Below are positions 1-8,358 of a stretch of 33,597 bases of DNA, in pieces; position 1 is the stretch's first letter, and each line of letters opens with the position of its first letter. The notes beneath the pieces were generated by a model. That model saw only the letters and a program-made list of their open reading frames with translations, had not been told where the DNA came from and searched no databases. The DNA is taken from contig CALHZT010000011.1 in NCBI GenBank assembly GCA_938040995.1, positions 1-33,597 on the forward strand, read 5' to 3'. The translations under genes were made by a program, and so were the position numbers. This DNA is from an uncultured Pirellulaceae bacterium (lineage in GTDB: Bacteria > Planctomycetota > Planctomycetia > Pirellulales > Pirellulaceae).

Positions 1-567
1 GCTGGCAACTCAGTGAAAAATGACAAGTGACAAATGAAAAAGGCAAATTGATACAGGTGACGCAAGACATTGCGAACTGTAAACGTTTTCCGTTTTTTAT
101 TCTTCCCAATCCCCGTTTGGCGGTGGTAGGTTCGAGAGGGTCAGGCACAAAACTTCCGCGTTTTGTCGGCGGCGAGCCAATGAGAGCTGCTGTTTGTTTT
201 GCGCTGGCAACTCAGTGAAAAATGACAAGTGACAAATGAAAAAGGCAAATTGATACAGGTGACGCACGACACTGCGAACTGTAAACGTTTTCCGTTTTTT
301 ATTCTTCCCAATCCCCGTTTAGTGGTGGCAGGTTCGCGAGGGTCAGGCACAAAATTTCGGCGTTTTGTCGGCGGCGAGCCAATGAGAGCTGCTGTTTGTT
401 TTGCGCTGGCAACTCAGTGAAAAATGACAAGTGAAAAATGAAAAAGGCAAATTGATACAAGTGACGCAAGACATTGCGAACTGTAAACGTTTTCCGTTTT
501 TTATTCTTCCCAACCCCCGTTTAGTGGTGGCAGGTTCGAGAGGGTCAGGCACAAATTTTCGGCGTTT
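1..567. repeat. 202-bp tandem repeat array, 2.8 copies
   Basis: Three direct copies start at 1, 203 and 405, each with GCTGGCAACTCAGTGAAAAA. The spacing is exactly 202 bp, and the third copy diverges after about 567. Copies differ by only scattered substitutions. Because 202 is not a multiple of three, the ORFs that cross it (27-218, 229-420, 431-658 and their minus-strand partners) change frame from copy to copy. I treat them as spurious despite their similar translations. Each unit opens with heptad-like spacing (AAATGAC, AAGTGAC, AAATGAA). The first copy begins at the window edge, so the array may extend upstream. Confidence 0.9.
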
Positions 568-904
568 GACCGCAAAGCGAAATAAGTCAGTTTGCCGCCG
601 AAAAATTGAGCCAGACCCTCGCCGGCGTGAACGGTTACCTTTTCTCCACTACTGTTGAATTGATGCGCAAGTCATCTGTTGGCGCGATGCCTGCCTGAGA
701 ATCGGCACATTCGGCACATTCGCGTCCTCGTTCTCACGCCACTCCAAACTCTCTCCCGGCGGTCAGCAAAACGCTGCCTAAATCGGTGCATTCCAACACT
801 CGCGTCTACTTTCGACGTACGGTTAACGAATACCTCACCAATAGATTCTCGCAATCTCAGGCATGTTTTGTACTGAGACTGTGAGGCACCGCGCGAATGC
901 TCCT
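568..904. other. Intergenic stretch after the tandem array
   Basis: No convincing gene is visible. The ORFs here (672-854 minus, 679-876 plus) have no recognisable motifs and oppose each other. It contains GTGAACGGTTAC at 627-638, identical to the inverted-repeat arm at 31963-31974, and a 9-bp tandem doublet TCGGCACAT at 702-719. The promoter of the 905-4474 operon presumably lies here, but I cannot pick it out. Confidence 0.6.
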
Positions 905-1948
905 ATGTCACCAAAACAATTTGTACAAAAGTTTCTCGTGTTTTCGGTTGTCGTTTTTGCGTCAATCGCTGCGCTTAACTTTGTCGTTAATCCGTACGCT
1001 CAGTATCCCATTCGGATGTTCAAGCCACTGGTTCAGACGTCGCGCGCTACGAAGGTTGCTTTTCTTTCGGATTGCAAAGATGCACCTGAAGGGCTCGTCC
1101 TCGGTTCATCACGGGTTCTGAAATACGAACCGGAGTATCTCGCCAAGAAGTTCCAGTTGAAATCGTTTTTCAATGCTGGCGTGAACTACGCAAAACCCGA
1201 AGATCATCTGGCGATGCTCCGCTACTATCGCGAGCGATTTGGCGAGATGCCCGGCACTGTCGTGATTGGCCTCGATGTACACGGCTTTAACAACGGTTTG
1301 ATCACGGACGCGCGGCTGCTCAATAACCGGAACCTGGTACGACAGATTTCCGATGTTGTTCCACTCAAAGACCGGTTTCAGGGGCTGAAAGAACTCGCCA
1401 GTTGGAAGCAGACCATGTCATCGGTGTCTTCACTCGGTAGAACTGTTCGCAAAAAACAGGAAACGAAGCATGAGTGGTTTCAGCCGGACGGGATGATCGT
1501 CTACGACAAACGCGAAAGGGAAATCAAAGAAGGCTCGTACGATTTTGAATCCGCAATCGAGTATAGCAAGCGGGAATACAAGCAGCTTTACAGCGGCTAT
1601 GCGAGAATTTCAAAACGGCGAATCAATTGCTTCCTCAAAACTGTGGACGCATGCCGCGAAGCTGGAACCACAGTCGTCGTTTTGCTCACTCCGTTGCATC
1701 CTGAACTTGCGGACTACCTCGCCGACTCGACGACTTACTTTCAACGTCGCGCGGAACTCATAGAGCTGGTGCAGAGCGAGTCGGAACGTCGGGGATTCGT
1801 TTTCTTTGATCTCTCGGATCTCGAAAAATTCGGCGGGTCGCCGGAACAGTTCGTCGATGGAATTCACCCGCTCGAAAGCAATACGCGGCTGATCATCGAC
1901 CAGTTGGCAACTGGGAAAACAGACAGGCAGAAGTATGCTGTTCAATAG
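905..1948 (+). CDS. Membrane-anchored SGNH-hydrolase-like protein, partner of MBOAT acyltransferase
   Basis: The ORF opens at 863, but I prefer the ATG at 905 (MSPKQFVQKF), which puts a hydrophobic segment (LVFSVVVFASIAALNF) directly at the N-terminus as a signal anchor. The rest is predicted extracytoplasmic. Two SGNH-clan landmarks are visible: VLGSSR (about residue 65-70), which fits the block with the nucleophilic Ser, and DGIHP (about residue 318-322), which fits the C-terminal DxxH pair. The gene overlaps the MBOAT gene by 14 bp, so the two are very likely co-translated. In known systems such as AlgI with AlgX/AlgJ, or DltB with DltD, an MBOAT exports an acyl group and an SGNH-like partner finishes the transfer. 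A similar role is inferred here, probably on an exported polysaccharide. The exact family was not identified, and the middle of the protein shows no motif I recognise. Confidence 0.8.
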   Translation: MSPKQFVQKFLVFSVVVFASIAALNFVVNPYAQYPIRMFKPLVQTSRATKVAFLSDCKDAPEGLVLGSSRVLKYEPEYLAKKFQLKSFFNAGVNYAKPEDHLAMLRYYRERFGEMPGTVVIGLDVHGFNNGLITDARLLNNRNLVRQISDVVPLKDRFQGLKELASWKQTMSSVSSLGRTVRKKQETKHEWFQPDGMIVYDKREREIKEGSYDFESAIEYSKREYKQLYSGYARISKRRINCFLKTVDACREAGTTVVVLLTPLHPELADYLADSTTYFQRRAELIELVQSESERRGFVFFDLSDLEKFGGSPEQFVDGIHPLESNTRLIIDQLATGKTDRQKYAVQ

Positions 1949-3335
1949 TTACTTTTTTATATTCGTATTCCTGCCACTCGTTCTTTGCGTGTGGTGGTCG
2001 TCACGTTTGAATCTGACAACCCGACTGGTCACACTTGTTGCCGCCAGCTATTTCTTTTACGGATGGTGGGACTATCGCTTTGTTCTACTGCTACTGTTCT
2101 CCTCCGTACTTGATTACCACGTGGGCAGATTTGTTCACTTTAGCAAGACGCAGAAAAACAAGTCGCTGGGCCTGTTTGTTTCGCTGCTGACGAATCTGGG
2201 GCTGCTCGCATTTTTCAAGTACAGCGGCTTTATGGCCGAGTCGATGAATGCCGTTGCCGACTGGTTGCGCGTTGGCGGGGCGATGCCCGTGCCGGATATC
2301 GTGCTCCCTGTCGGGATTTCGTTTTATACATTTCAAACGCTTAGCTACACGATCGACATCTATCGTGGCGAGTCAAAACCAGCGGACAGTTTCTGGCATT
2401 TTGCGGCCTACGTCTCCCTTTTCCCCCAGCTGATTGCCGGCCCGATCGTACGGTACAACGAGCTGGAAACCCAGTTAAGGAACATCCAGCCTAAGGTGAA
2501 CTGGGACCTGTTCGCAAAAGGCATATTCTTCTTCGTTGCTGGTTTGGCACAGAAGATACTGTTGGCCGATACGATTGCGGAACGAATCAACCCGATGTTT
2601 GCGGATTACCAGTCTCTGCAGTTTTTCGGTAGCTGGTACGCCATGCTCGGCTATACCTGCCAGCTGTATTTTGATTTTTCCGGATACAGCAATATGGCCG
2701 TCGGCCTTGGCCTGATGCTTGGATTTCAGTTTCCCCAGAATTTCAATTCACCCTACAAGTCTCGCAACATTTCCCAATTCTGGCGTCGATGGCACATGTC
2801 GCTGTCGACGTTTCTGCGCGACTATCTGTTTATTCCGCTCGGCGGCAGTCGGAAGAACCGATTGCTGACGTTGCGCAATCTTTTCGTGGTGATGTTTCTT
2901 GGTGGTCTTTGGCACGGAGCCGGCTGGACGTTTGTGCTTTGGGGAGTGTATCACGGTTGCCTTTTGATGGTGCACGCTCTGGCCCGCGGCAAGCTTCAGA
3001 TTCCGCGTTTCGTTGCTGTGGCCATGACGTTCGTAGCGGTCGTTTTCGGCTGGGTCCTTTTCCGCTCAACAGATATGGCGATGTGCCAGAGTCTGCTTAC
3101 TTCCATGACGACCCTTGGGACAGAACTTTCTCCCGGCGCGATCCTTGCGGCCGTGGGCGGGCTCAAGTCGGTTCTGGTTCTTGGTGGCCTTCTTGGAATC
3201 ATATTTTTGGCTCCAAATATCTGGCATATCGACTTTCGACCAAGTTATCCGCTGGTCCTTGCAGTCGCTTCTGTTTTCATCGTGTGCGTTTTGCGGTTTG
3301 ACAGTCAAAGTCCTTTTCTCTACTTCCAGTTTTAA
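1935..3335 (+). CDS. MBOAT family O-acyltransferase (AlgI-like)
   Basis: This polytopic membrane protein of 466 residues has the hallmarks of the membrane-bound O-acyltransferase family. These include the early segment NSYFFIFVFLPLVL, the AlgI-like stretch LPVGISFYTFQTLSYTIDIYR, the conserved NISQFWRRWHMSLS block and the catalytic-histidine block GGLWHGAGW (His about residue 327). The length is normal for AlgI/DltB-type members. AlgI-like proteins move acetyl or other acyl groups across the inner membrane for modification of exported polysaccharides; the acceptor here is unknown. The start ATG at 1935 lies inside the upstream gene, with AGGCAGAAG just before it as a plausible weak ribosome-binding site. 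It is the middle gene of a three-gene unit, 23 bp before the GNAT gene. Confidence 0.95.
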   Translation: MLFNSYFFIFVFLPLVLCVWWSSRLNLTTRLVTLVAASYFFYGWWDYRFVLLLLFSSVLDYHVGRFVHFSKTQKNKSLGLFVSLLTNLGLLAFFKYSGFMAESMNAVADWLRVGGAMPVPDIVLPVGISFYTFQTLSYTIDIYRGESKPADSFWHFAAYVSLFPQLIAGPIVRYNELETQLRNIQPKVNWDLFAKGIFFFVAGLAQKILLADTIAERINPMFADYQSLQFFGSWYAMLGYTCQLYFDFSGYSNMAVGLGLMLGFQFPQNFNSPYKSRNISQFWRRWHMSLSTFLRDYLFIPLGGSRKNRLLTLRNLFVVMFLGGLWHGAGWTFVLWGVYHGCLLMVHALARGKLQIPRFVAVAMTFVAVVFGWVLFRSTDMAMCQSLLTSMTTLGTELSPGAILAAVGGLKSVLVLGGLLGIIFLAPNIWHIDFRPSYPLVLAVASVFIVCVLRFDSQSPFLYFQF

Positions 3336-3358
3336 CCCGGTTTCGAATTTCACGATCC

Positions 3359-4474
3359 ATGCGCGTAGTTTGCATTACAGATTTGACCGAGCTGGAAGCC
3401 CTCAAAGGGGACTGGAATCGGCTTGCTGAAGAGTCGCCATTCCGGTCGTGGGAATGGCTAAGCTGCTGGTATTCGTGTCTTGGCCAAGAGACCCGGCTGC
3501 AGGTGCTTGTTGTTTGCGACGAGTCCAGTCGCATCGTCGGGATCGCGCCGTTTTGTATCGATTCGTCGTTGAAGCGTGGGAGAGTCATGCGCTTTCTCGG
3601 GTCTGGCAAGGCCTGCAGTGACTACATGGGACTGATGGTTGAACCACAGCATACGTACAGAGTTGCTTCTGCAGTTGCCTCGTGGCTGTCCAGTGCAGCG
3701 AGCGGCACTTACGGCAAGCAGCACGTTTGGGAATTGTTGGAGCTGGAGGGAGTCACGAAAGAAGATGATTCCGTTCGTATTCTTGGTGATGCACTTGCCT
3801 GTAAGTCGGACTGGACTCAAACGTTAAACTCGTGGAGAGTGACCCTGCCAGATTCGTGGGATACCTACTTGAGTGGCTTAACGAAGCGAGCTCGCCGAAA
3901 GTTGCGTCAGTTGGACAAGAAGTTCATTGCGACGGGGCGTGCGGAATGGCGATTGGCTTCGAATGAAACAGAGATGTACTCATTTTATGAGTCGCTGGTT
4001 CGACTTCATACGTTACGGAGGGGTACCATCGATGGCGATGGCTGTTTCCTGCATTCAGGTTTCGAGCAATTCCTGAGAATGAGCATGGAGAAGCTTTTTG
4101 ACGCTGATCGCTTGTGGCTGTCGGAGCTCCAAATTGACGGACGGATTGCAGCAAACGCGTTCGGCATAAGAACCAGTGCCGGCGTTTTGCTTTACCAATG
4201 TGGATTCGATCCGGATCTTGGTAAGTTTAGTCCGGGGTGGATTCAAAACATCTTCAATCTCAAGTTGGCCATCGCTTTGGGGCACAGTCATTTTGATTTC
4301 CTGCGAGGCGATGAACCTTACAAGAAACGACTGAATGGCGTCCCGACTGGAATCTATCGCGTCCGCATGGCTGCTCCCCAAGTCTTGTCGAAGATCCGTC
4401 ACAAGTTGTGGAACGCTGCCGGGACGGCCGCCCGCATCTTACCGCTTGGCAAATCCGAAGCGGCGACGGAGTAG
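3359..4474 (+). CDS. GNAT family acyltransferase, CelD/BioF2-like
   Basis: The 371-residue cytoplasmic protein matches the layout of the CelD/BcsL or BioF2-like acetyltransferase group (Acetyltransf_6). An N-terminal half carries WEWLSCWYSCLG and IVGIAPF. The central segment has the basic TKRARRKLRQLDKKF, followed by a GNAT-like fold containing RIAANAFGIR and the region LLYQCGFDPDLGKFSPGW. Near the C-terminus FDFLRGDEPYKKR resembles the conserved end of this group. It follows the MBOAT gene by 23 bp on the same strand. The cluster suggests it modifies a sugar or lipid precursor for the same exported polymer, which is inference. The call rests on overall pattern, not a diagnostic active-site residue. 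Confidence 0.8.
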   Translation: MRVVCITDLTELEALKGDWNRLAEESPFRSWEWLSCWYSCLGQETRLQVLVVCDESSRIVGIAPFCIDSSLKRGRVMRFLGSGKACSDYMGLMVEPQHTYRVASAVASWLSSAASGTYGKQHVWELLELEGVTKEDDSVRILGDALACKSDWTQTLNSWRVTLPDSWDTYLSGLTKRARRKLRQLDKKFIATGRAEWRLASNETEMYSFYESLVRLHTLRRGTIDGDGCFLHSGFEQFLRMSMEKLFDADRLWLSELQIDGRIAANAFGIRTSAGVLLYQCGFDPDLGKFSPGWIQNIFNLKLAIALGHSHFDFLRGDEPYKKRLNGVPTGIYRVRMAAPQVLSKIRHKLWNAAGTAARILPLGKSEAATE

Positions 4475-4479
4475 GGTGG

Positions 4480-4875
4480 GTCCAGCTGTAGGCTGGCACC
4501 AGCGGCGAGACGATTTTAGAACGAACCAGAAAAGCTGATGCCGCGCAGTGCCGGCACCCGTAGCTCATTCCGCCTGGCGATTCTTGCCCGCACTGCGCGG
4601 CGTAAAACTCAAGAATAAGGCAGCCAGTACCGCCGCTTGTGCGGGCCTACAACTACGCGTCCAGCTGTAGGCTGGCACCAGCGGCGAGACGATTTTAGAA
4701 CGAACCAGAAAAGCTGATGCCGCGCAGTGCCGGCATCCGTAGCTCATTCCGCCTGGCGATTCTTGCCCGCACTGCGCGGCGTCGAACTCAGGAATATGGC
4801 AGCCAGTACCGCCGCTTGTACGGGCCTACAAGTGCGCGGCGTCGAACTCAGCAACCCTTACCGCCGCTACGTCCA
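4480..4875. repeat. 179-bp tandem duplication with internal hairpins, plus partial third unit
   Basis: Copy one starts at 4480 and copy two at 4659, both with GTCCAGCTGTAGGCTGGCAC. They are nearly identical over about 170 bp. A truncated third piece (GTGCGCGGCGTCGAACTCAG) follows at about 4832-4875. Each copy contains a perfect 12-bp inverted repeat, GCCGCGCAGTGC and GCACTGCGCGGC, about 38 nt apart (4540-4551 with 4590-4601 in copy one), and a short CCAGC/GCTGG pair. Minus-strand ORFs here (4260-4568, 4565-4747) begin with the same translation only because of the duplication. The rest of the gap to 4988 shows no gene. Confidence 0.9.
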
Positions 4876-4988
4876 AGAAACCCCTGTTCGGAGGGCGTGA
4901 GGCACAAAGATTGGGATCCGCGATGTTTTTGTGAAATCGTCGATTACACTGGAGTTATTGGCATCTTTTTTAACAACGGACTCTTGTC

Positions 4989-5408
4989 GTGACCAAAAAT
5001 CAACTGAAATCAAAAGCGCTGCTCGTCATCGCTGCTCTAGTCGTTGGGACCATTATTTCGACTGGTGCCAACCTTCTTTTGACTTCGAGAGAAACGGGCG
5101 ACGAAGCGGCTTCCCAATCGAAAGCAGCCGGTACCGGAGTGGAAAGTTCCGCTGATTCGTTGGCCGGGCAGGAGACATCCACGGACGACACAGGCGAAGT
5201 GGCTCAAGATGCGGACAGCGCGAGTGAACTGTCGGAGAGCGTGGAGAGTGTCACGGATGAAACGCCGGATGATTCGACCGATTCTAATGAGCCTCAAGTC
5301 GTGACTTACGAAGAGAAGACGAAGTCGCTTTTTGCCAAGTTGGATGAGCTCAAGTCGAAGCGGCAGGCGATTCGTGACCGAATTCGATTTGATGCGGCGG
5401 AGTTTTAG
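4989..5408 (+). CDS. Small membrane-anchored acidic protein, unknown function
   Basis: The reading frame starts with GTG at 4989 and encodes 139 residues. Residues about 10-32 form one hydrophobic segment (LLVIAALVVGTIISTGANLLL), which could be a signal anchor. Residues 35-105 are rich in Asp, Glu, Ser and Thr and are probably disordered. The C-terminus turns basic and helical (EKTKSLFAKLDELKSKRQAIRDRIRF). This gives an anchor, acidic linker and helix architecture, with the linker probably outside the cytoplasm. No family is recognised. It is isolated, with the 179-bp repeat upstream and a convergent gene 95 bp downstream. No clear ribosome-binding site is visible, which lowers confidence in the exact start. 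Confidence 0.7.
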   Translation: MTKNQLKSKALLVIAALVVGTIISTGANLLLTSRETGDEAASQSKAAGTGVESSADSLAGQETSTDDTGEVAQDADSASELSESVESVTDETPDDSTDSNEPQVVTYEEKTKSLFAKLDELKSKRQAIRDRIRFDAAEF

Positions 5409-5503
5409 GACTCGCCGCAGTCAGCGTTTCGGTAGCATTCTGCCTCCGTCCGAGAGCGATGCAACGGCAGGACTCCATTGCCAGGTTTTGGCAGCGTCGC
5501 GTT

Positions 5504-6244
5504 TTATCGAATGAGCAGCATGGCTGCGACGATAAGCAGTAGCGAGCCGAAACCGAACATAATCGCATTGCGGATGATGCGTCGGCGGGCTTTCACTTCA
5601 TCACTGACGACAACGAGTTTTCTCGTTTCATCGCCAGTTTGCACTTTCCGCACTGGTTCATGAAGAATGACGCCATCGAGCGCGGCCGCATTCATTGCGG
5701 ATTCTGGAAGTCGCCTTGTGAACTTTGGGGGAAGGAGGTCGTCAACTGTTGTTGGCTTTGATACCGGCGTGGGCCGCTCAGTCCCCGCAACCGATTTTAC
5801 TTCAATCGACTGGTCGCCACTGCGAGGTCCAGCATCGGGTGCCACCGTTGGGCCCGGCGTTGTCACAATGTCTGGAATCGCTTCGATTGGTGACTGTTGC
5901 GCCGATGGCTGCCGGAGCGCTGGCTGAGATTCTTGCGGCGGATTCTGCGCATGAACTGCTGCGGATGGCAACTGCACCGGGCTATTGCAGCTGGGGCATG
6001 CGACCGCCTTTCCCAGGGAACTTCGTGTCACCTGAAACGGCTCTGTACATTGCGGGCATGCAAACTTCATGCGGTCGTCCGCCGCGGACGAAGATGGATT
6101 CTCCGTTGAATCCTCTGCGGTTGGCGATGCTGGTACCTGAAAAATCTGAATACACAGCGGGCACTTCACCGCACTGCCAGCCATCGACGACGTAACCTTG
6201 ACGATCCCCTGGCAATGCGGGCATGCGAATTGTAAATCAGTCAT
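5504..6244 (-). CDS. Double zinc-ribbon, tail-anchored membrane protein
   Basis: I start the gene at the ATG at 6244 (MTDLQFACPHC), not the ORF start at 6310, because it puts the first zinc ribbon at the N-terminus. Two tandem ribbons follow, each with a CPxC pair spaced by about 20 residues: ACPHC...KCPLC and ACPQC...ACPSC. They resemble the MJ0042-type and related short zinc-ribbon families. A long Pro/Ser/Thr-rich linker leads to a C-terminal basic stretch (KARRRIIRN) and one hydrophobic helix (FGFGSLLLIVAAMLLIR) at the very end. The predicted topology is a cytoplasmic zinc-binding head held by a C-terminal anchor. It is divergent from the DUF1080-ThuA gene across about 97 bp, so promoter regions may overlap. 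Function unknown; the ribbons may bind nucleic acid or protein. Confidence 0.85.
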   Translation of the reverse strand: MTDLQFACPHCQGIVKVTSSMAGSAVKCPLCIQIFQVPASPTAEDSTENPSSSAADDRMKFACPQCTEPFQVTRSSLGKAVACPSCNSPVQLPSAAVHAQNPPQESQPALRQPSAQQSPIEAIPDIVTTPGPTVAPDAGPRSGDQSIEVKSVAGTERPTPVSKPTTVDDLLPPKFTRRLPESAMNAAALDGVILHEPVRKVQTGDETRKLVVVSDEVKARRRIIRNAIMFGFGSLLLIVAAMLLIR

Positions 6245-6341
6245 CAGATTCAACGAGTCGGGGCGAATTGATTGGTCGCGAACGACCGCGGAAGTCCTTA
6301 TGCTATACATTCTGCATGGTCATTTTAACGAGGGGGTTCGC

Positions 6342-7952
6342 ATGTTGAGTCGTCGGTCGCAATATTCACGTACAGTTTTGTCCATTTTTGTAGCGAGTTT
6401 GCTGACGTGGTTTTCGGCAACGGCATCAGGCCAGAATTCTGCAGAATTTCAGGCGCTGTTCGATGGCAAGTCGCTTGCAGGTTGGGAAGGGAATCCGGAT
6501 CTCTGGTCAGTCGTCGATGGCGCCATCACTGGTTCCACGACCGCTGGGCAAGAGCTGAAGAAGAATACGTTCCTTGTCTGGGATGGCACGGTCAAGGATT
6601 TTGACTTGCGATTGAAAGTCAAGCTCGTTGGCGGCAACACCGGTATCCAGTTTCGCAGCCAGTACCTTCCCAAGGCTGACAAGTCGGCGTTTCGTATCAG
6701 GGGTTACCAGGCAGATCTCGACGCAGCGAACCAATATTCGGGCATCAATTATGACGAGGGCGGTCGAGGCATCATTGCTCCACGCGGCAAACGCTCAGTC
6801 ATCGGCAGCAATGGAAAGACTGCCGTCGTTGGGGATCTTGGCACCGAAGAAAAGTTGCTGACGTCAATCAAAATGGACGACTGGAACGATTATCGAATCG
6901 TCGCTGTTGGAAACCGCATTCGCCAATACATCAATGGCGTGCAAACCATCGACTTGACCGACGACGATGAAAAGAATCGCGACATGGAGGGACTTCTTGC
7001 CTTGCAAGTTCACGTTGGGCCGCCAATGACGGTCAGCTACAAAGACATCCGACTGAAAGTCCTCGGACCGGATGCGGATATCGACGAAGTGACGGCGAGT
7101 GTTTCTTCGTCAAAAACTCACAAAGTCGTTTTTGTGGCGGGCAAGCGTAGTCACGGGTACGGTTCGCATGAGCATTACGCCGGATCGGTTCTTCTGGCCA
7201 AGCGACTGGAATCGGCTTTTCCCGAGCTGGACGCGGAGGTGATTCGTAACGGCTGGCCGGCTGATGCTGACGCGGCTTTTGCAGGTGTGGACAGTATCGT
7301 GATTTACTCGGATGGTGGCCCCCGTCATCCTTCGTTGGCTCACCTGGACGAATTGGACAAGCTGATGAAGTCGGGTGTTGGGTTGGTTTGCCTGCACTAC
7401 GGTGTCGAGGTGCCGAAGGAAAAGGCCGGTGAGCAGTTTCTTGACTGGATCGGTGGTTACTTCGAAACCAACTGGTCAGTGAACCCACATTGGAAAGCCA
7501 GTTTTGAGAGTTTGCCCGAGCATCCGGTGACTCGCGGTGTAAAGCCGTTTGAGCTGCAGGATGAGTGGTACTTTCACATGCGATTTCGCGAAGGGATGGA
7601 AGGTGTAACGCCGATTCTTTCTGCGGTTGCGCCGGAGAGCACCATGAAGCGTCCAGATGGTCCGCATTCGGGGAACAAGGCGGTTCGGAAGTCTGTGGCC
7701 GATGGTGATCTGCAACACGTGGCATGGTGTGCCGAGCGGCCGGATGGTGGACGTGGTTTCGGTTTAACCGGCGGTCATTTTCATGAAGGCTGGGCAAATG
7801 AGAACATGCGTCGCGTGGTTTTGAATGCGATCGCGTGGACCGCCAAAGTTGAGATTCCAGACGATGGAATTGAGAATACCGAAGTGTCGTCGGCAGAACT
7901 GGAAGAGAATCAGGATTTTCCAAAGCCAGAGCCAGAGGCGGAAGATAATTAG
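6342..7952 (+). CDS. Secreted DUF1080 (3-keto-disaccharide hydrolase-like) and ThuA domain protein
   Basis: The start ATG at 6342 (MLSRRSQYSR) is preceded by GAGGGGG and begins a clear signal peptide ending near SATASGQ; the longer ORF start at 6198 would bury it. The mature protein has two domains. Residues about 35-240 match the DUF1080/3-keto-disaccharide hydrolase fold (FQALFDGKSLAGWEG at its start, GNTGIQFRSQY, and ALQVHVGPPMTVSYKDIRLK at its end). Residues about 260-520 match the ThuA-like glutamine-amidotransferase-type fold (VVFVAGKRSHGYGSHEH, GLVCLHYGVEVP, GGHFHEGWANENMRR). The pair is common in planctomycete secreted proteins thought to act on sugars. The C-terminus is acidic and ends without an anchor. 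The substrate cannot be read from sequence. Confidence 0.95.
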   Translation: MLSRRSQYSRTVLSIFVASLLTWFSATASGQNSAEFQALFDGKSLAGWEGNPDLWSVVDGAITGSTTAGQELKKNTFLVWDGTVKDFDLRLKVKLVGGNTGIQFRSQYLPKADKSAFRIRGYQADLDAANQYSGINYDEGGRGIIAPRGKRSVIGSNGKTAVVGDLGTEEKLLTSIKMDDWNDYRIVAVGNRIRQYINGVQTIDLTDDDEKNRDMEGLLALQVHVGPPMTVSYKDIRLKVLGPDADIDEVTASVSSSKTHKVVFVAGKRSHGYGSHEHYAGSVLLAKRLESAFPELDAEVIRNGWPADADAAFAGVDSIVIYSDGGPRHPSLAHLDELDKLMKSGVGLVCLHYGVEVPKEKAGEQFLDWIGGYFETNWSVNPHWKASFESLPEHPVTRGVKPFELQDEWYFHMRFREGMEGVTPILSAVAPESTMKRPDGPHSGNKAVRKSVADGDLQHVAWCAERPDGGRGFGLTGGHFHEGWANENMRRVVLNAIAWTAKVEIPDDGIENTEVSSAELEENQDFPKPEPEAEDN

Positions 7953-8060
7953 CTTTTGGCCGAGGTTTGAATATCGATCACGGAACAAGGAATGTCGAAG
8001 GACGAAGTTTTAAGCACAACTTCCCGCACGCCGTCCTGCACAGCTTCACTACACAACTGC

Positions 8061-8162
8061 TACCCTCCTCCGACAAAGGCGGTGTTCTGCGAGGCACGAG
8101 TCAGAACATACCGCTTGTCTCGTGAGGAGGGTCGGAGCCCCGGCGACGGGGAGGAGCGGCCA
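8061..8162 (+). repeat. Dispersed GC-rich repeat, copy A
   Basis: This copy carries the family core GAGGAGGGTCGGAGCC followed by GCGACGGGGAGGAGCGGCC, with an upstream CCCTCCTCCGAC arm and the conserved GCATACC-like block (here ACATACC). Core similarity to copies C (16475), D (18454, inverted) and E (31663) is obvious by eye. The ORF 7992-8240 that crosses it, with SREEGRSPGDGEERP, is a by-product of the repeat. Its translation recurs in the ORFs of copies C and E while the flanking residues do not. Confidence 0.88.
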
Positions 8163-8246
8163 GTGAGGTTTGATGCGAGAGTTTGTTTCGAAGTTGCGAG
8201 GAAGTTCGACTGGATGCGGTCAACTATTCAGTTTGCTTGAGCTCTT

Positions 8247-8296
8247 GGCCGCAATACCCTCCCCGTCGCTCCCGTCGCTGAGGCTCCGACCTCCCA
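8247..8296 (-). repeat. Dispersed GC-rich repeat, copy B (partial, inverted)
   Basis: The plus strand reads ACCCTCCCCGTCGCT and GTCGCTGAGGCTCCGACCTC, which is the reverse complement of the family core with a short internal duplication (CGTCGCTCCCGTCGCTG). It faces copy A about 85 bp away, so the two could pair as a large hairpin in single-stranded DNA or RNA. Confidence 0.8.
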
Positions 8297-8330
8297 GAAT
8301 TTGCTCGTACAACTCGCAAAAGGGAGGGTA

Positions 8331-8358
8331 GCAAGTGGTAGGCGGCAAGCGGCAAGCG
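8331..8358. repeat. Heptanucleotide tandem repeat
   Basis: Four consecutive 7-mers read GCAAGTG, GTAGGCG, GCAAGCG and GCAAGCG, directly downstream of inverted repeat copy B. The last two are identical and the first two are diverged. It matches the size class of the heptads at 11931-11958. Confidence 0.7.

Noticed and set aside
27-658. Three similar small ORFs (MTNEKGKLIQVTQ...) as a gene family
   Set aside because: They come from the 202-bp tandem array. Minus-strand ORFs repeat in the same way and no start signal or domain is present.
4480-4875. CRISPR array
   Set aside because: There are only two long units with no short repeat-spacer alternation, and no cas gene is in the window.
7992-8240. 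ORF with SREEGRSPGDGEERP as a small protein gene
   Set aside because: The same translated motif recurs at repeat copies C and E, surrounded by unrelated residues. The repeat also occurs inverted and truncated, so the frame is a by-product of repeat DNA.
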